Part shown: in pieces, positions 1 through 7,764 of the stretch
How positions within the stretch are numbered: the stretch's first letter is position 1
Layout: the number at the start of each line of letters is the position of its first letter
From: JASGCK01 sp031538565
GTDB taxonomy: Bacteria > Pseudomonadota > Gammaproteobacteria > Burkholderiales > Burkholderiaceae_C
NCBI GenBank assembly: GCA_031538565.1
Contig: JAVKLS010000003.1
Location: forward strand, 1 to 16,245
DNA length: 16,245 bases
Direction of reading: 5' to 3'
The notes under the pieces: generated by a model
The model's database searches: none
The model's input: only the letters and a program-made list of their open reading frames with translations
Told to the model about the DNA's origin: nothing
Position numbers and translations under genes: made by a program

Positions 1-588
1 AAAGGTGGCCATACGGTCTTCGTAACCCGCCAAAATCACCACCAAGTCGTCACGTTGGTTTTCCATGACTTGCAGCAAAATTTCAATCGCCTCTTGTCCA
101 TAATCGCGCTCGTTTTCGGGGCGATACAGGTAGTAGGCCTCATCAATAAAAAGCACGCCGCCCATGGCTTTTTTAAGCACCTCTTTGGTTTTGGGCGCGG
201 TGTGACCGATGTACTGCCCCACCAAATCATCACGCGTGACCGAGACCACATGACCTTTGCGCACATAACCCAAACGGTGCAGGATTTGCGCCATGCGGAG
301 TGCCACCGTGGTTTTGCCCGTGCCCGGGTTGCCCGTAAAACTCATGTGCAAGGACGGCACCTGCGAAGCCAGTCCCTGCGCCGCACGCAACTTGTCAATC
401 ACCAGCAGCGCCGCAATATCACGGATGCGCGACTTCACGGGCGCCAGCCCCACCAGCTCGGTCTCCAGCTCCGCCAGCACCTCGAGCACCTGCGAAGCGG
501 CCAACACATCAGCTACCGTTTTAGGTAGGCTAGGCGTGAGTGGCGCAGCGTCAGCGCCGCGTGTGTTGAGGGTACTGTCGTCCAGCAT
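1..588 (-). CDS. cbbX: CbbX, red-type RuBisCO activase (AAA+), 3' end beyond window
   Basis: This is the N-terminal 196 codons of an AAA+ ATPase, open to the window edge, so the C-terminal part is missing. It shows a Walker A motif GNPGTGKT (residues 86-93), a segment GQYIGHTA (124-131) matching the aromatic pore loop of CbbX, and a Walker B motif GVLFIDE (144-150). CbbX proteins are hexameric remodelling ATPases that thread the C-terminal tail of the red-type RuBisCO large subunit through the central pore, releasing inhibitory sugar phosphates. The start is ATG at 588, 29 nt after the cbbS stop, with only a weak ribosome-binding site, so translation may depend partly on coupling. Its position after cbbL and cbbS is the usual one in proteobacterial form IC operons. 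The family call is very secure; only the missing C-terminus is unseen. Confidence 0.96.
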   Translation of the reverse strand, partial: MLDDSTLNTRGADAAPLTPSLPKTVADVLAASQVLEVLAELETELVGLAPVKSRIRDIAALLVIDKLRAAQGLASQVPSLHMSFTGNPGTGKTTVALRMAQILHRLGYVRKGHVVSVTRDDLVGQYIGHTAPKTKEVLKKAMGGVLFIDEAYYLYRPENERDYGQEAIEILLQVMENQRDDLVVILAGYEDRMATF

Positions 589-617
589 GACAAGTCATCC
601 GTGCGCTTGACCGCCGC

Positions 618-1052
618 TTAATAACGCTGCGCTTCAGGCTTGTCCGCACCATAACCCCGCGTGGTGTAGCGCAAGCTGCGGCCTTGAACTTCTTGACGCT
701 CCAGCATGAAGCCAGGTTCAGTTTTGGGACGATTGACAATAAAGCTCATGGCAATCGACTCGACACCGCGCGTGGCATCAAACGCCATCAAGCGAATGTA
801 TTGATTGCCAAAAGTTTTGCGGCAATCGTTAAGCTCTTGCAGCACGCCCGCCGCGTCTTTTAAATCAAACATCGGCAAGCCATACATTTCCCAGTAAGTG
901 TTGCGCGGGTGTGGATCGTCGGTGTACTCGACGCTCCAGGCGTAACCTTTGGCAAGGCCGTATTCGATTTGCAAAGTGATTTCAGCATCGGTCAAGTCAG
1001 GCAAAAAACTGAATTGGCCTTGGGTCAGTTTGCCCGTTGGATTGGTCATCAT
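618..1052 (-). CDS. cbbS: Ribulose-1,5-bisphosphate carboxylase small subunit, red type
   Basis: The product has 144 residues, or 143 if the second of two consecutive ATG codons is used. An AGGAGAG ribosome-binding site lies 7 nt before the first ATG and 10 nt before the second, so both are acceptable. The sequence contains the small-subunit core, including FSFLPDLTD near the N-terminus and RNTYWEMYGLPMFDL in the middle. It ends with the C-terminal extension (about residues 108-144) typical of red-type small subunits, which forms a beta hairpin lining the central solvent channel of the L8S8 holoenzyme. The gene starts 33 nt after cbbL and precedes cbbX. It builds the hexadecameric CO2-fixing enzyme with CbbL in the cytoplasm. 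Confidence 0.97.
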   Translation of the reverse strand: MMTNPTGKLTQGQFSFLPDLTDAEITLQIEYGLAKGYAWSVEYTDDPHPRNTYWEMYGLPMFDLKDAAGVLQELNDCRKTFGNQYIRLMAFDATRGVESIAMSFIVNRPKTEPGFMLERQEVQGRSLRYTTRGYGADKPEAQRY

Positions 1053-1085
1053 GGTGTGTCTCTCCTGGTTGAATGAGTTCGATAC

Positions 1086-2555
1086 TTAGTTAGACGCGGT
1101 AGGCGTGTTGGCGTAGTCGCTGGTATCCGTCGAGGTGTAGTTGAAACTGATGTCACCCCAGGTATCGAGCGCGGCTTTGAGTGGACCGCAGCTTTGCGCA
1201 GCTTTGCGCAAAATCTCGGGACCTTCGTTCTTGATGTCCAGCCCTTCGTTGCGCGCTTTCACCATGCATTCGAGCGCCACTCGGTTTGCGGTTGCCCCCG
1301 CTTGAATGCCCTGCGGATGACCAATCGTTCCACCACCAAACTGCAAGATGCAGTCGTCGCCAAAAAGGTCTAGCAGCTGGTGCATTTGCCCCGCGTGGAT
1401 GCCACCCGAGGCCACAGGCATGACCTTTTTGGTGTCTGCCCAGTCCTGATCGAAAAATATGCCGCGCGGCAAATCGGTTTTGGTGTAACTGTCGCGGCAC
1501 ACGTTGTAGTAGCCTTGAACCGTCATGGGGTCACCCTCTAACTTACCCACCGCTGTGCCCGTGTGCAGATGATCGACACCCGCTAGGCGCAGCCACTTGG
1601 CGATCACGCGGAAGCTCACGCCGTGATTTTTTTGTCGTGTGTACGTGCCATGCCCTGCGCGGTGCATGTGCACAATCATGTCGTTTTTACGCGCCCAGTT
1701 GGCCATGCTTTGGATCGCCGACCAGCCAATCACGAGGTCCAGCATGATGACGACCGAGCCCAGCTCTTTGGCAAATTCGGCGCGCTCGTAGATGTCTTCC
1801 ATCGTCGCGCCCGTCACGTTCAAGTAACTGCCTTTGACCTCGCCCGTGACCGCCTGTGCTTTGTTCACACCGTCCATCACGTACAGAAAGCGATCGCGCC
1901 AGTGCATAAAGGGCTGCGAGTTGATGTTCTCGTCGTCCTTCATAAAGTCCAGTCCACCCTTGAGGCCCTCGTAAATCACACGCCCGTAATTGCGCCCCGA
2001 CAAACCCAATTTCGGCTTGGTGGTTGCGCCCAAAAGTGGACGACCAAATTTGTCTAAACGTTCACGCTCTACCACCAAACCCGTAGGTGGTCCTTTGAAT
2101 GTTTTGACATAGGCCACAGGAATACGGATATCTTCCAAGCGTGCCGCTTTGAGTGGTTTGAAGCTAAACACATTGCCAATCAAACTGGCTGTCATGTTGG
2201 AGATGGAGCCTTCTTCAAACAAGATCAGGTCATAGGCCACGTAGGCAAAATATTGCCCAGGATTGTTAGGCACGGGCAGCACTTTGTAGGCCTTGGCGCG
2301 GTAGCTGTCGCAAGCGGTCAACCTATCTGTCCACACAACAGTCCACGTGGCGGTAGAAGACTCGCCCGCCACCGCAGCAGCAGCCTCTTCAGGATCAACG
2401 CCGTCTTGCGGCGTGATGCGGAACAGACAAATGGTGTCCGTTTCTTTGGGCACGTAATCGGGCATCCAATAGCCCATTTGTTTGTATTTCAAAACGCCAG
2501 CGCTGTAGCGCTTTTTGGCATCCTGGATCACTCCTGTTTCTGCGCCGTCACTCAT
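1086..2555 (-). CDS. cbbL: Ribulose-1,5-bisphosphate carboxylase large subunit, form IC (red type)
   Basis: This full-length 489-residue large subunit carboxylates ribulose bisphosphate to two 3-phosphoglycerates in the Calvin-Benson-Bassham cycle. Visible active-site elements are the catalytic lysine in GATTKPKLG (K180), the carbamylated lysine and metal ligands in GGLDFMKDDEN (K206, D208, E209), the histidine of HMHRAGHG (H298), the loop-6 lysine in GTAVGKLEGD (K338) and GGGTIGHPQG (408-417). The N-terminal wording (MGYWMPDYVPK), the motif HTGTAVGKLEGDP and the Thr/Ser-rich C-terminal tail mark it as form IC rather than green-type IA. The tail is the segment CbbX is known to engage. The start at 2555 has an AAGGAG ribosome-binding site 8 nt upstream. 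All key residues are present, so the enzyme is predicted to be active. It is first in the operon, with a CbbR-type control region upstream. Confidence 0.98.
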   Translation of the reverse strand: MSDGAETGVIQDAKKRYSAGVLKYKQMGYWMPDYVPKETDTICLFRITPQDGVDPEEAAAAVAGESSTATWTVVWTDRLTACDSYRAKAYKVLPVPNNPGQYFAYVAYDLILFEEGSISNMTASLIGNVFSFKPLKAARLEDIRIPVAYVKTFKGPPTGLVVERERLDKFGRPLLGATTKPKLGLSGRNYGRVIYEGLKGGLDFMKDDENINSQPFMHWRDRFLYVMDGVNKAQAVTGEVKGSYLNVTGATMEDIYERAEFAKELGSVVIMLDLVIGWSAIQSMANWARKNDMIVHMHRAGHGTYTRQKNHGVSFRVIAKWLRLAGVDHLHTGTAVGKLEGDPMTVQGYYNVCRDSYTKTDLPRGIFFDQDWADTKKVMPVASGGIHAGQMHQLLDLFGDDCILQFGGGTIGHPQGIQAGATANRVALECMVKARNEGLDIKNEGPEILRKAAQSCGPLKAALDTWGDISFNYTSTDTSDYANTPTASN

Positions 2556-2594
2556 AGCTCTTCTCCTTTATGGTTAAAAATTTGCAATGGGGCG

Positions 2595-2623
2595 ACTGTA
2601 AAATTCGACCAATGAAAAGTAAA
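2595..2623 (-). promoter_or_regulatory. Candidate sigma70-type promoter of cbbLSX
   Basis: Reading leftward, TTTACT (2623-2618) and TACAGT (2600-2595) each match four of six consensus positions and are separated by 17 nt. An A at 2588 lies 7 nt beyond the -10 and is a reasonable start point, giving a leader of about 33 nt. The weak boxes fit an activator-dependent promoter. The placement is supported by the operator dyad, which would be centred near -65 from that start. It is inferred from sequence only. Confidence 0.5.
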
Positions 2624-2670
2624 TTCAGAAATTTCTTTGTGTTGATTCAGACATAACTTAATCAAAATGA
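2621..2670. promoter_or_regulatory. Candidate CbbR (LysR-type) operator between cbbL and cbbR
   Basis: A dyad with arms TTGATT (2642-2647) and AATCAA (2660-2665) is centred at 2653.5, with an additional inner AG/CT match. Inside and next to it are TCA-N8-TTA (2647-2660) and TTA-N7-TGA (2658-2670), which fit the TNA-N7/8-TNA pattern reported for CbbR sites. A second dyad, AAATT-CAGA-AATTT (2621-2634), is centred 26 bp nearer cbbL and overlaps the candidate -35 box. LysR-type regulators commonly use a recognition site near -65 and an activation site near -35 to -40, which is the spacing seen here. Because the site also lies within 45 bp of the cbbR start, autoregulation is likely. Confidence 0.65.
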
Positions 2671-2686
2671 TTCGCGCGGTCAGTTT

Positions 2687-3655
2687 ATGAAAAACGCCAC
2701 CTTTCGCCAATTGCGCGTCTTTAGCACGGTTGCCAAAACCTTGAGTTTTGTGCGGGCTGCCGAGCAATTGCACCTCACGCCGCCAGCCATCACCATGCAA
2801 ATCAAGGAGCTGGAAGGTCACGTAGGGCTGCCGCTGTTTGACCGCAATGGCAAAAAAATTAGCCTGACCACCACGGGCGAGTACATGCTGGTCTATGCCC
2901 GCAAAATTTTGGCCACCATCAAGGATGCGGAAGACGCGGCCGCGCGGTTTCAGCGCATCGAAACAGGCGTGCTCACCATTGGGTTTGTGAGTACGGCTAA
3001 ATATTTTTTGCTACGCCAAATTGCCGAGTTCAAAGACAAGCACCCAGGCGTTGAAGTGCAGATCGTCACGGGTAACCGCGAGCAACTCGTTAAAGTTTTA
3101 GAAGCAGGCGAGGTCGATATTGCCGTGATGGGCAGACCACCCAAAGAGCTTAAAACCCGCGCCGAGCCTTTTGCCGCCCATCCGCACGTGTTTGTTGCCC
3201 CGCCCAAGCACCCACTGACGCGCCACGACAACCTCTCGCCCGAGGCGCTGGGCGGCTACGATTTTGTGGTGCGCGAACAAGGCTCGGGCACACGCGCCGC
3301 GATGGAAAAGTTTTTTACCGACCACCGTATCGAACCTCGCCTTGCCATGCAAGTGCCTAGCAACGAAACGCTCAAACAAGCGGTGATGGCAGGCTTGGGA
3401 CTTGGTTTTTTGTCTTTGCACACCATTGGCTTTGAGCTAGAGCATCAAACCATTAGCGTGCTAGACGTTGCGGGTGCGCCCGTAGTGCGTGCGTGGACTT
3501 TGGTGCACACGCTGTCCAAAGTACTCTCGCCCGCTGCGGAAGCCTTTCGTTACTTTATGCTTGAGCAAGGCGAAGAAAATTTAGCCCGTCAATTTGGTCA
3601 CCACCTGCGCATCCACAGTTCATCTACCACTGAGCCTAAACTTCAGAAAAATTGA
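2687..3655 (+). CDS. cbbR: LysR-family transcriptional regulator of the cbb operon, CbbR
   Basis: The 322-residue protein has the LysR layout. An N-terminal winged helix-turn-helix (about residues 4-62, with FVRAAEQLHLTPPAITMQIKEL) is followed by a linker helix and a periplasmic-binding-protein-like effector domain (about 90-295). It is transcribed divergently from cbbL, the standard arrangement for CbbR, and the intergenic region holds a matching operator. In characterised bacteria CbbR activates cbb transcription and responds to metabolites such as RuBP, PEP, ATP or NADPH; which effector applies here cannot be seen. The ATG at 2687 has no strong ribosome-binding site, but the HTH begins immediately after it, so an internal start is unlikely. 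The ppc gene follows on the same strand after 56 nt. The CbbR assignment rests on both sequence and position. Confidence 0.93.
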   Translation: MKNATFRQLRVFSTVAKTLSFVRAAEQLHLTPPAITMQIKELEGHVGLPLFDRNGKKISLTTTGEYMLVYARKILATIKDAEDAAARFQRIETGVLTIGFVSTAKYFLLRQIAEFKDKHPGVEVQIVTGNREQLVKVLEAGEVDIAVMGRPPKELKTRAEPFAAHPHVFVAPPKHPLTRHDNLSPEALGGYDFVVREQGSGTRAAMEKFFTDHRIEPRLAMQVPSNETLKQAVMAGLGLGFLSLHTIGFELEHQTISVLDVAGAPVVRAWTLVHTLSKVLSPAAEAFRYFMLEQGEENLARQFGHHLRIHSSSTTEPKLQKN

Positions 3656-3711
3656 ATGCAACTTGCTCGCAAACGATCCTATCCATCTATACCTTGATTT
3701 ATCCTTGATTG

Positions 3712-6510
3712 ATGCAAACAGAACAAACGCTTATTGACAACATCCGCCTTTTGGGCCGCTTGCTCGGCGACGTGATCCGCGAGCAAAACGGCAAGTCCAC
3801 CTATGCGCTGGTTGAGCGCATTCGACTTCTATCGGTCGCATTTCGCAGCGAGCAGCACTCTAGCAAGCAAGCCGCGCTTGCCACGCAAATCAAACGCTTG
3901 TTGCGTGGTTTGACCGCCGATCAAGCCGTGCAAGTCATTCGTGCGTTTACGTTTTTTAGTCACCTCGTCAATCTTGCCGAAGACCAGCATCACCTGCACA
4001 GGCGCGAAGTCCATGCACGGCAAGGCGACGTGCAAAACGGCAGCTTGGCAATGGCTTTGTCGCGTCTGGCCAAAGCCAAAATCAGCACTAAAAAAATTAG
4101 CTCCTTTTTAAGCAAGGCTTGCATTTCGCCCGTGCTGACAGCGCATCCCACCGAAGTGCAGCGCAAAAGTATTCTGGATGCCCAGTACGGCGTAGCCGAC
4201 TGCCTTGCCAAGCGGCAAGACTTGCTAACGCGCACGCCCAGCACACAGCAAACGGTGGCGCTGCAAGATAACGAAGCGCGTATCCGCAGCTTGATTTTGC
4301 AGCTATGGCAAACGCGCTTGCTGCGTTTTAGCAAGCTGACGGTGGCAGACGAAATCGACAACGCCATGGCGTTTTATGAAAAAACATTTTTGAGCGAAAT
4401 CCCCAAGCTGTACCAGCAGCTAGAGGGTGCACTTGGCGCTGGACGCACGGATTTTTTGCCGCCATTTTTGCGTATGGGGCAATGGATGGGTGGCGACCGC
4501 GATGGCAATCCGCACGTCAACGCACAAACCTTGTCTTACGCGCTCAAGCGGCAAAGCGAAGTGGCGCTGCGCCACTACCTCACCGAGGTGCACTACTTGG
4601 GCGGGGAGCTGTCGCTCTCCACCATGCTGGTGCGCATTTCTCCCGCCATGCAAGCCTTGGCCGAGCGCTCGCCCGACGTAAGCGAGCATCGCACCGATGA
4701 GCCCTACCGCCGCGCTCTTGTCGGTATCTACGCACGGCTTGCCGCTACGCTGCAAAACTTAACGGGCGGACAAGCCGCAAGGCACGCCATCGCGCCGCAA
4801 AATCCTTATGCCAGCGCAGACGAATTCTTAGGCGACTTGCGCGTGATTCACAACTCGTTAGAGACCAACAAAGGCGGCTCACTGACCGAGGCGCGGCTCG
4901 CACCACTTATTCGCGCCGTGCAAGTGTTTGGTTTTCATTTGGCAAGCGTCGATTTACGGCAAAGCTCGGACAAACACGAAGCAGTGGTGGCAGAGCTACT
5001 GCTGCACGCAGCCGTGTGCCCAAACTACGCTGGGCTACCTGAGGATAAAAAACAAGCGTGCCTGATCGCGCAACTGCAAGACCCGCGCCTCTTGCGCGTG
5101 CCAAGCGCCCAGTACAGCGCCCACGCGATAAGCGAGCTGGCCATTTTTGACATGGCAAAACAAGTCCGCGCCCAGTTTGGCGCAGCAGCCACTCGGCACT
5201 ACATCATCAGCCATACCGAGAGCGTGAGCGACTTGCTTGAAGTGCTGCTGCTACAAAAAGAAATGGGCCTGCTTTGCCATGGTCACGCAGATTTGATTGT
5301 GGTTCCGCTGTTTGAAACCATCCCCGACTTGCGCCAAGCGGCCAGCATCATGCAAGCCTTTTATGCCCTGCCTGGCATTTTGTCGATGGTGCTGGGTGCA
5401 AAACCGCACCAGTACCACGAGCAAGACATCATGCTGGGTTATAGCGATAGCAACAAAGACGGCGGCATTTTGACCAGCAATTGGGAGCTCTATCAAGCCG
5501 AAGTTGCACTGGCGGCGCTGTTTGATCGACTGAGCCCCAAGCAACCCATTAGGCTGCGAATGTTTCATGGACGCGGCGGCACAGTCGGACGAGGCGGCGG
5601 CCCCAGCTACGAGGCCATTTTGGCCCAGCCGCTGGGCACGGTGCGCGGGCAAATCCGTCTGACGGAGCAAGGCGAAATCATTGGCTCCAAATACGCCAAC
5701 CCTGATATTGGAAGACGCCACTTAGAAGCCTTGGTTGCCGCCACGCTCGAGGCAAGCTTGCTGCCACCCGACGCGGCGCAAGCCTCTGCACCGCCCCAAG
5801 ACTATGTGGAACTGGTCGAGCAGCTGTCCGAGAGCAGCTTTCAAGCCTATCGCCAATTGGTGTATGCCACCGAGGGCTTTAGCGACTACTTTTTTACGGC
5901 CACGCCGATTCGCGAAATCACCGAGCTCAATTTAGGCTCGCGCCCCGCCTCGCGCAAAGCCACGCAAACCATTGAAGACTTGCGCGCCATTCCGTGGGGC
6001 TTTAGCTGGGGACAGTCACGCGTGGGGTTTCCAGGCTGGTACGGATTTGGCAGCGCGGTGCATGACTATTTGGCAGCGGCGCAGTCAAAAACGGCACGTG
6101 CAGCCGCACTCAAAAAACTGCAAAGTATGCACACCGATTGGGCGTTTTTTCGCACCCTCGTCTCCAATATCGATATGGCAGTTGCCAAAAGTGATATGAC
6201 CCTTGCCGAGCATTACGCGCAGCTTGTGCCAAACAAAAAATTACGGCTCAACATTTTTTCTGCGCTCAAAACCGAGTGGCAAAAAACGCAAGAGGCACTC
6301 GAACTGCTGACGGGACACCGTGAGCGATTGGCAAACAATCCGTCGCTGGCACGCTCGATTGCGCACCGCTTCCCCTACATCGACCCGCTGCATCATTTGC
6401 AAGTGGACTTAATGCAGCGCTACCGCGCAGGCGGTGCGGATGAGCGCGTCAAACTGGGTATCCATCTATCCATTAATGGCATTGCAACAGGGCTTCGCAA
6501 TACGGGATAG
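3712..6510 (+). CDS. ppc: Phosphoenolpyruvate carboxylase
   Basis: This full-length cytoplasmic enzyme (932 residues from ATG 3712) carboxylates phosphoenolpyruvate with bicarbonate to oxaloacetate, replenishing the citric acid cycle. Diagnostic motifs are VLTAHPTEVQRKS with the catalytic histidine (H145), GYSDSNKDGG (about 576-585), the glycine-rich FHGRGGTVGRGGGP loop (about 618-631), QGEIIGSKY, and the conserved C-terminus NGIATGLRNTG. A TTG codon lies directly before the ATG, but ATG is preferred; neither has a clear ribosome-binding site. The gene is 56 nt behind cbbR and codirectional, so it could be cotranscribed, although no terminator or convincing promoter was seen in the gap. Its position beside RuBisCO genes suggests joint carbon management (inference). 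No frameshift or missing motif was found. Confidence 0.98.
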   Translation: MQTEQTLIDNIRLLGRLLGDVIREQNGKSTYALVERIRLLSVAFRSEQHSSKQAALATQIKRLLRGLTADQAVQVIRAFTFFSHLVNLAEDQHHLHRREVHARQGDVQNGSLAMALSRLAKAKISTKKISSFLSKACISPVLTAHPTEVQRKSILDAQYGVADCLAKRQDLLTRTPSTQQTVALQDNEARIRSLILQLWQTRLLRFSKLTVADEIDNAMAFYEKTFLSEIPKLYQQLEGALGAGRTDFLPPFLRMGQWMGGDRDGNPHVNAQTLSYALKRQSEVALRHYLTEVHYLGGELSLSTMLVRISPAMQALAERSPDVSEHRTDEPYRRALVGIYARLAATLQNLTGGQAARHAIAPQNPYASADEFLGDLRVIHNSLETNKGGSLTEARLAPLIRAVQVFGFHLASVDLRQSSDKHEAVVAELLLHAAVCPNYAGLPEDKKQACLIAQLQDPRLLRVPSAQYSAHAISELAIFDMAKQVRAQFGAAATRHYIISHTESVSDLLEVLLLQKEMGLLCHGHADLIVVPLFETIPDLRQAASIMQAFYALPGILSMVLGAKPHQYHEQDIMLGYSDSNKDGGILTSNWELYQAEVALAALFDRLSPKQPIRLRMFHGRGGTVGRGGGPSYEAILAQPLGTVRGQIRLTEQGEIIGSKYANPDIGRRHLEALVAATLEASLLPPDAAQASAPPQDYVELVEQLSESSFQAYRQLVYATEGFSDYFFTATPIREITELNLGSRPASRKATQTIEDLRAIPWGFSWGQSRVGFPGWYGFGSAVHDYLAAAQSKTARAAALKKLQSMHTDWAFFRTLVSNIDMAVAKSDMTLAEHYAQLVPNKKLRLNIFSALKTEWQKTQEALELLTGHRERLANNPSLARSIAHRFPYIDPLHHLQVDLMQRYRAGGADERVKLGIHLSINGIATGLRNTG

Positions 6511-6541
6511 CTCACAACGTAGAAATGCGATAGATCAAACG

Positions 6542-6799
6542 CTAGCGCGTATAAAAATGTTCGACCGTTTGGCTAAGTATGCCCACGCATATTTCGCATC
6601 GATTTTCTTTTTTTAATTTGCCAAACTCATTAAACATAATGGACGAGATGATGTCGTAATCAACCTCTCCCGTAATTAAATTTTTAAATGGCACGGGGGT
6701 CAATTCCTCTAAAGCTTTGCCGCACAAAGTCGTGCTTCCCGTTTTGTCGCTTACGTGCCGTTTAAGCTCTTCGTTCGCAGTGTTTTTGAGTAAACGCAT
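6542..6799 (-). CDS. Small uncharacterised protein with possible zinc-binding Cys/His residues
   Basis: The ORF encodes 85 residues and I do not recognise the family. It contains H15, then C26 in TTLCGK, and a CEIC pair (C68, C71) near the C-terminus. The order His-x10-Cys ... Cys-x2-Cys resembles small zinc-ribbon-like proteins, but no fold can be assigned. The middle (about 38-60) is mixed hydrophobic and acidic, with no membrane segment or signal peptide. The ATG at 6799 has only a weak ribosome-binding site and sits inside an overlapping 24-codon ORF that has a strong one. Its 3' end converges on ppc with a 31-nt gap. It begins 71 nt after the transporter stop on the same strand and may be the last gene of that transcript. 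It is judged likely real because it fills an otherwise empty gap, but it could be a remnant. Confidence 0.5.
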   Translation of the reverse strand: MRLLKNTANEELKRHVSDKTGSTTLCGKALEELTPVPFKNLITGEVDYDIISSIMFNEFGKLKKENRCEICVGILSQTVEHFYTR

Positions 6800-6836
6800 A
6801 TTCAGTACTCTGGGTTAATTGATGTGCGACTGGCAT
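6762..6836 (-). CDS. Possible 24-residue leader ORF with strong ribosome-binding site
   Basis: An ATG at 6836 lies 5 nt behind GGGGAGGAG (6850-6842), the strongest Shine-Dalgarno sequence in this neighbourhood. The frame runs 24 codons (MPVAHQLTQSTEY...CERRA) to a TAA at 6764-6762, overlapping the first 38 nt of the 85-codon ORF in another frame. It may be a small translated ORF coupled to the downstream gene. Alternatively it is the true start of the downstream gene, separated from it by a frameshift. No homology is recognised; the ribosome-binding site and overlap are the only evidence. Confidence 0.35.
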   Translation of the reverse strand: MPVAHQLTQSTEYAFTQKHCERRA

Positions 6837-6870
6837 CCTAACTCCTCCCCGCACGCTTCAAATGATAGCG

Positions 6871-7755
6871 TCACAAACCCAGCACCACATTGGCCACCAA
6901 AGCGATAATCACTAGGGCTCCGCCCGTGAGCACTTGATGCGACGGCACTTCATCAATGAGTAGCCACGCCCACGCAATACCAAAAATAATTTCTAGCAAA
7001 GCCAGCAACGACACTTCGGCAGCGGAGAGTACACGGGCGCACACCACAGCCAGCGAGCAAGGAATTGCCAATTGAAAGCAGCCCAAAAATGCCAACCACG
7101 CCACGTCGTGCGCGGTTGCTTGCATAGGCAGGGCAAAGGGCAGCATCGCGGCAGCGGAAATAACTGCCGCCAAAAAAACGCTGGGTATTAAATCCACAGT
7201 TGCTTTTGCTTTTTTTCTTTGCAGGATTTGCGTATTCGTCCACATGATGGCGCCGCACAGCGGAACCAAGAGCGCAATCAAGCAGCCTGTTATGTCGCTA
7301 GGCGCTCCCACCGCGAACTGCGACCAAAACATATAGCCAATGCCCACCGCTGCCACGCCCACCGCCGCGTAGGTTCGCGTGGGAAGCGCCTGCCCCGTCA
7401 CCAAGCGCGACATCAGCGCCGTCAGCAGTGGCCCTGCTGCCAGTGTGATGAGCACATTGGCAACCGATGTGAGCACCAGCGCAATCATAAAAGCGCTAAA
7501 CATCACCGCCCAGCACAGGCTCGCGACCCACAGCGCAGGGTTGCGCCACGGCACAGTTTTGTACCAACGCGGGTTGCCCGTGAGCGGCAAGAGAACGAGC
7601 AGCGACAGCGCCGTAAAAAAGCTACGCCAAAACGTCACTTCAAAACCTTGGGCGAAGTCCAATCGCTTGGTAACAATCCCTGCCATTGACCACAGCAAGG
7701 GGCACAGAACCATAAGCGCAATGGCTCGTTTATGTGTGATGCGCACCTCTTGCAC
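6871..7755 (-). CDS. EamA/DMT-superfamily inner-membrane transporter
   Basis: The 294-residue protein has ten hydrophobic segments (about 10-28, 40-58, 74-94, 97-118, 128-146, 155-174, 188-208, 217-238, 246-266 and 275-294) in two five-helix halves. This is the layout of the drug/metabolite transporter superfamily with two EamA domains. Family-typical features are PLLWSMAGIVTKR in helix 1, FWRSFFTAL in helix 2 and the E-L-D-E pattern before the last helix (LLIDEVPS). Members export amino acids, metabolites or drugs; the substrate here is unknown. The start is a GTG at 7755 without a clear ribosome-binding site, 9 nt after the typA stop, so translation may be coupled to typA. It is probably a read-through tail of the rimP-typA operon rather than functionally related to it. 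Confidence 0.88.
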   Translation of the reverse strand: MQEVRITHKRAIALMVLCPLLWSMAGIVTKRLDFAQGFEVTFWRSFFTALSLLVLLPLTGNPRWYKTVPWRNPALWVASLCWAVMFSAFMIALVLTSVANVLITLAAGPLLTALMSRLVTGQALPTRTYAAVGVAAVGIGYMFWSQFAVGAPSDITGCLIALLVPLCGAIMWTNTQILQRKKAKATVDLIPSVFLAAVISAAAMLPFALPMQATAHDVAWLAFLGCFQLAIPCSLAVVCARVLSAAEVSLLALLEIIFGIAWAWLLIDEVPSHQVLTGGALVIIALVANVVLGL

Positions 7756-7764
7756 CCGCCAGTC

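Noticed and set aside
1191..1210. Direct repeat of GCTTTGCGCA inside cbbL
   Set aside because: It falls in normal coding sequence near the C-terminus, where the protein keeps expected length and wording; it is explained by codon choice.
3709..3711. TTG codon immediately before the ppc ATG as the start
   Set aside because: The adjacent ATG is the better initiator and the TTG adds only one residue with no better ribosome-binding site.
6540..6547. CGCTAGCG palindrome after ppc as a terminator
   Set aside because: The stem has no loop and no T-tract; no convincing terminator was found between ppc and the convergent small ORF.
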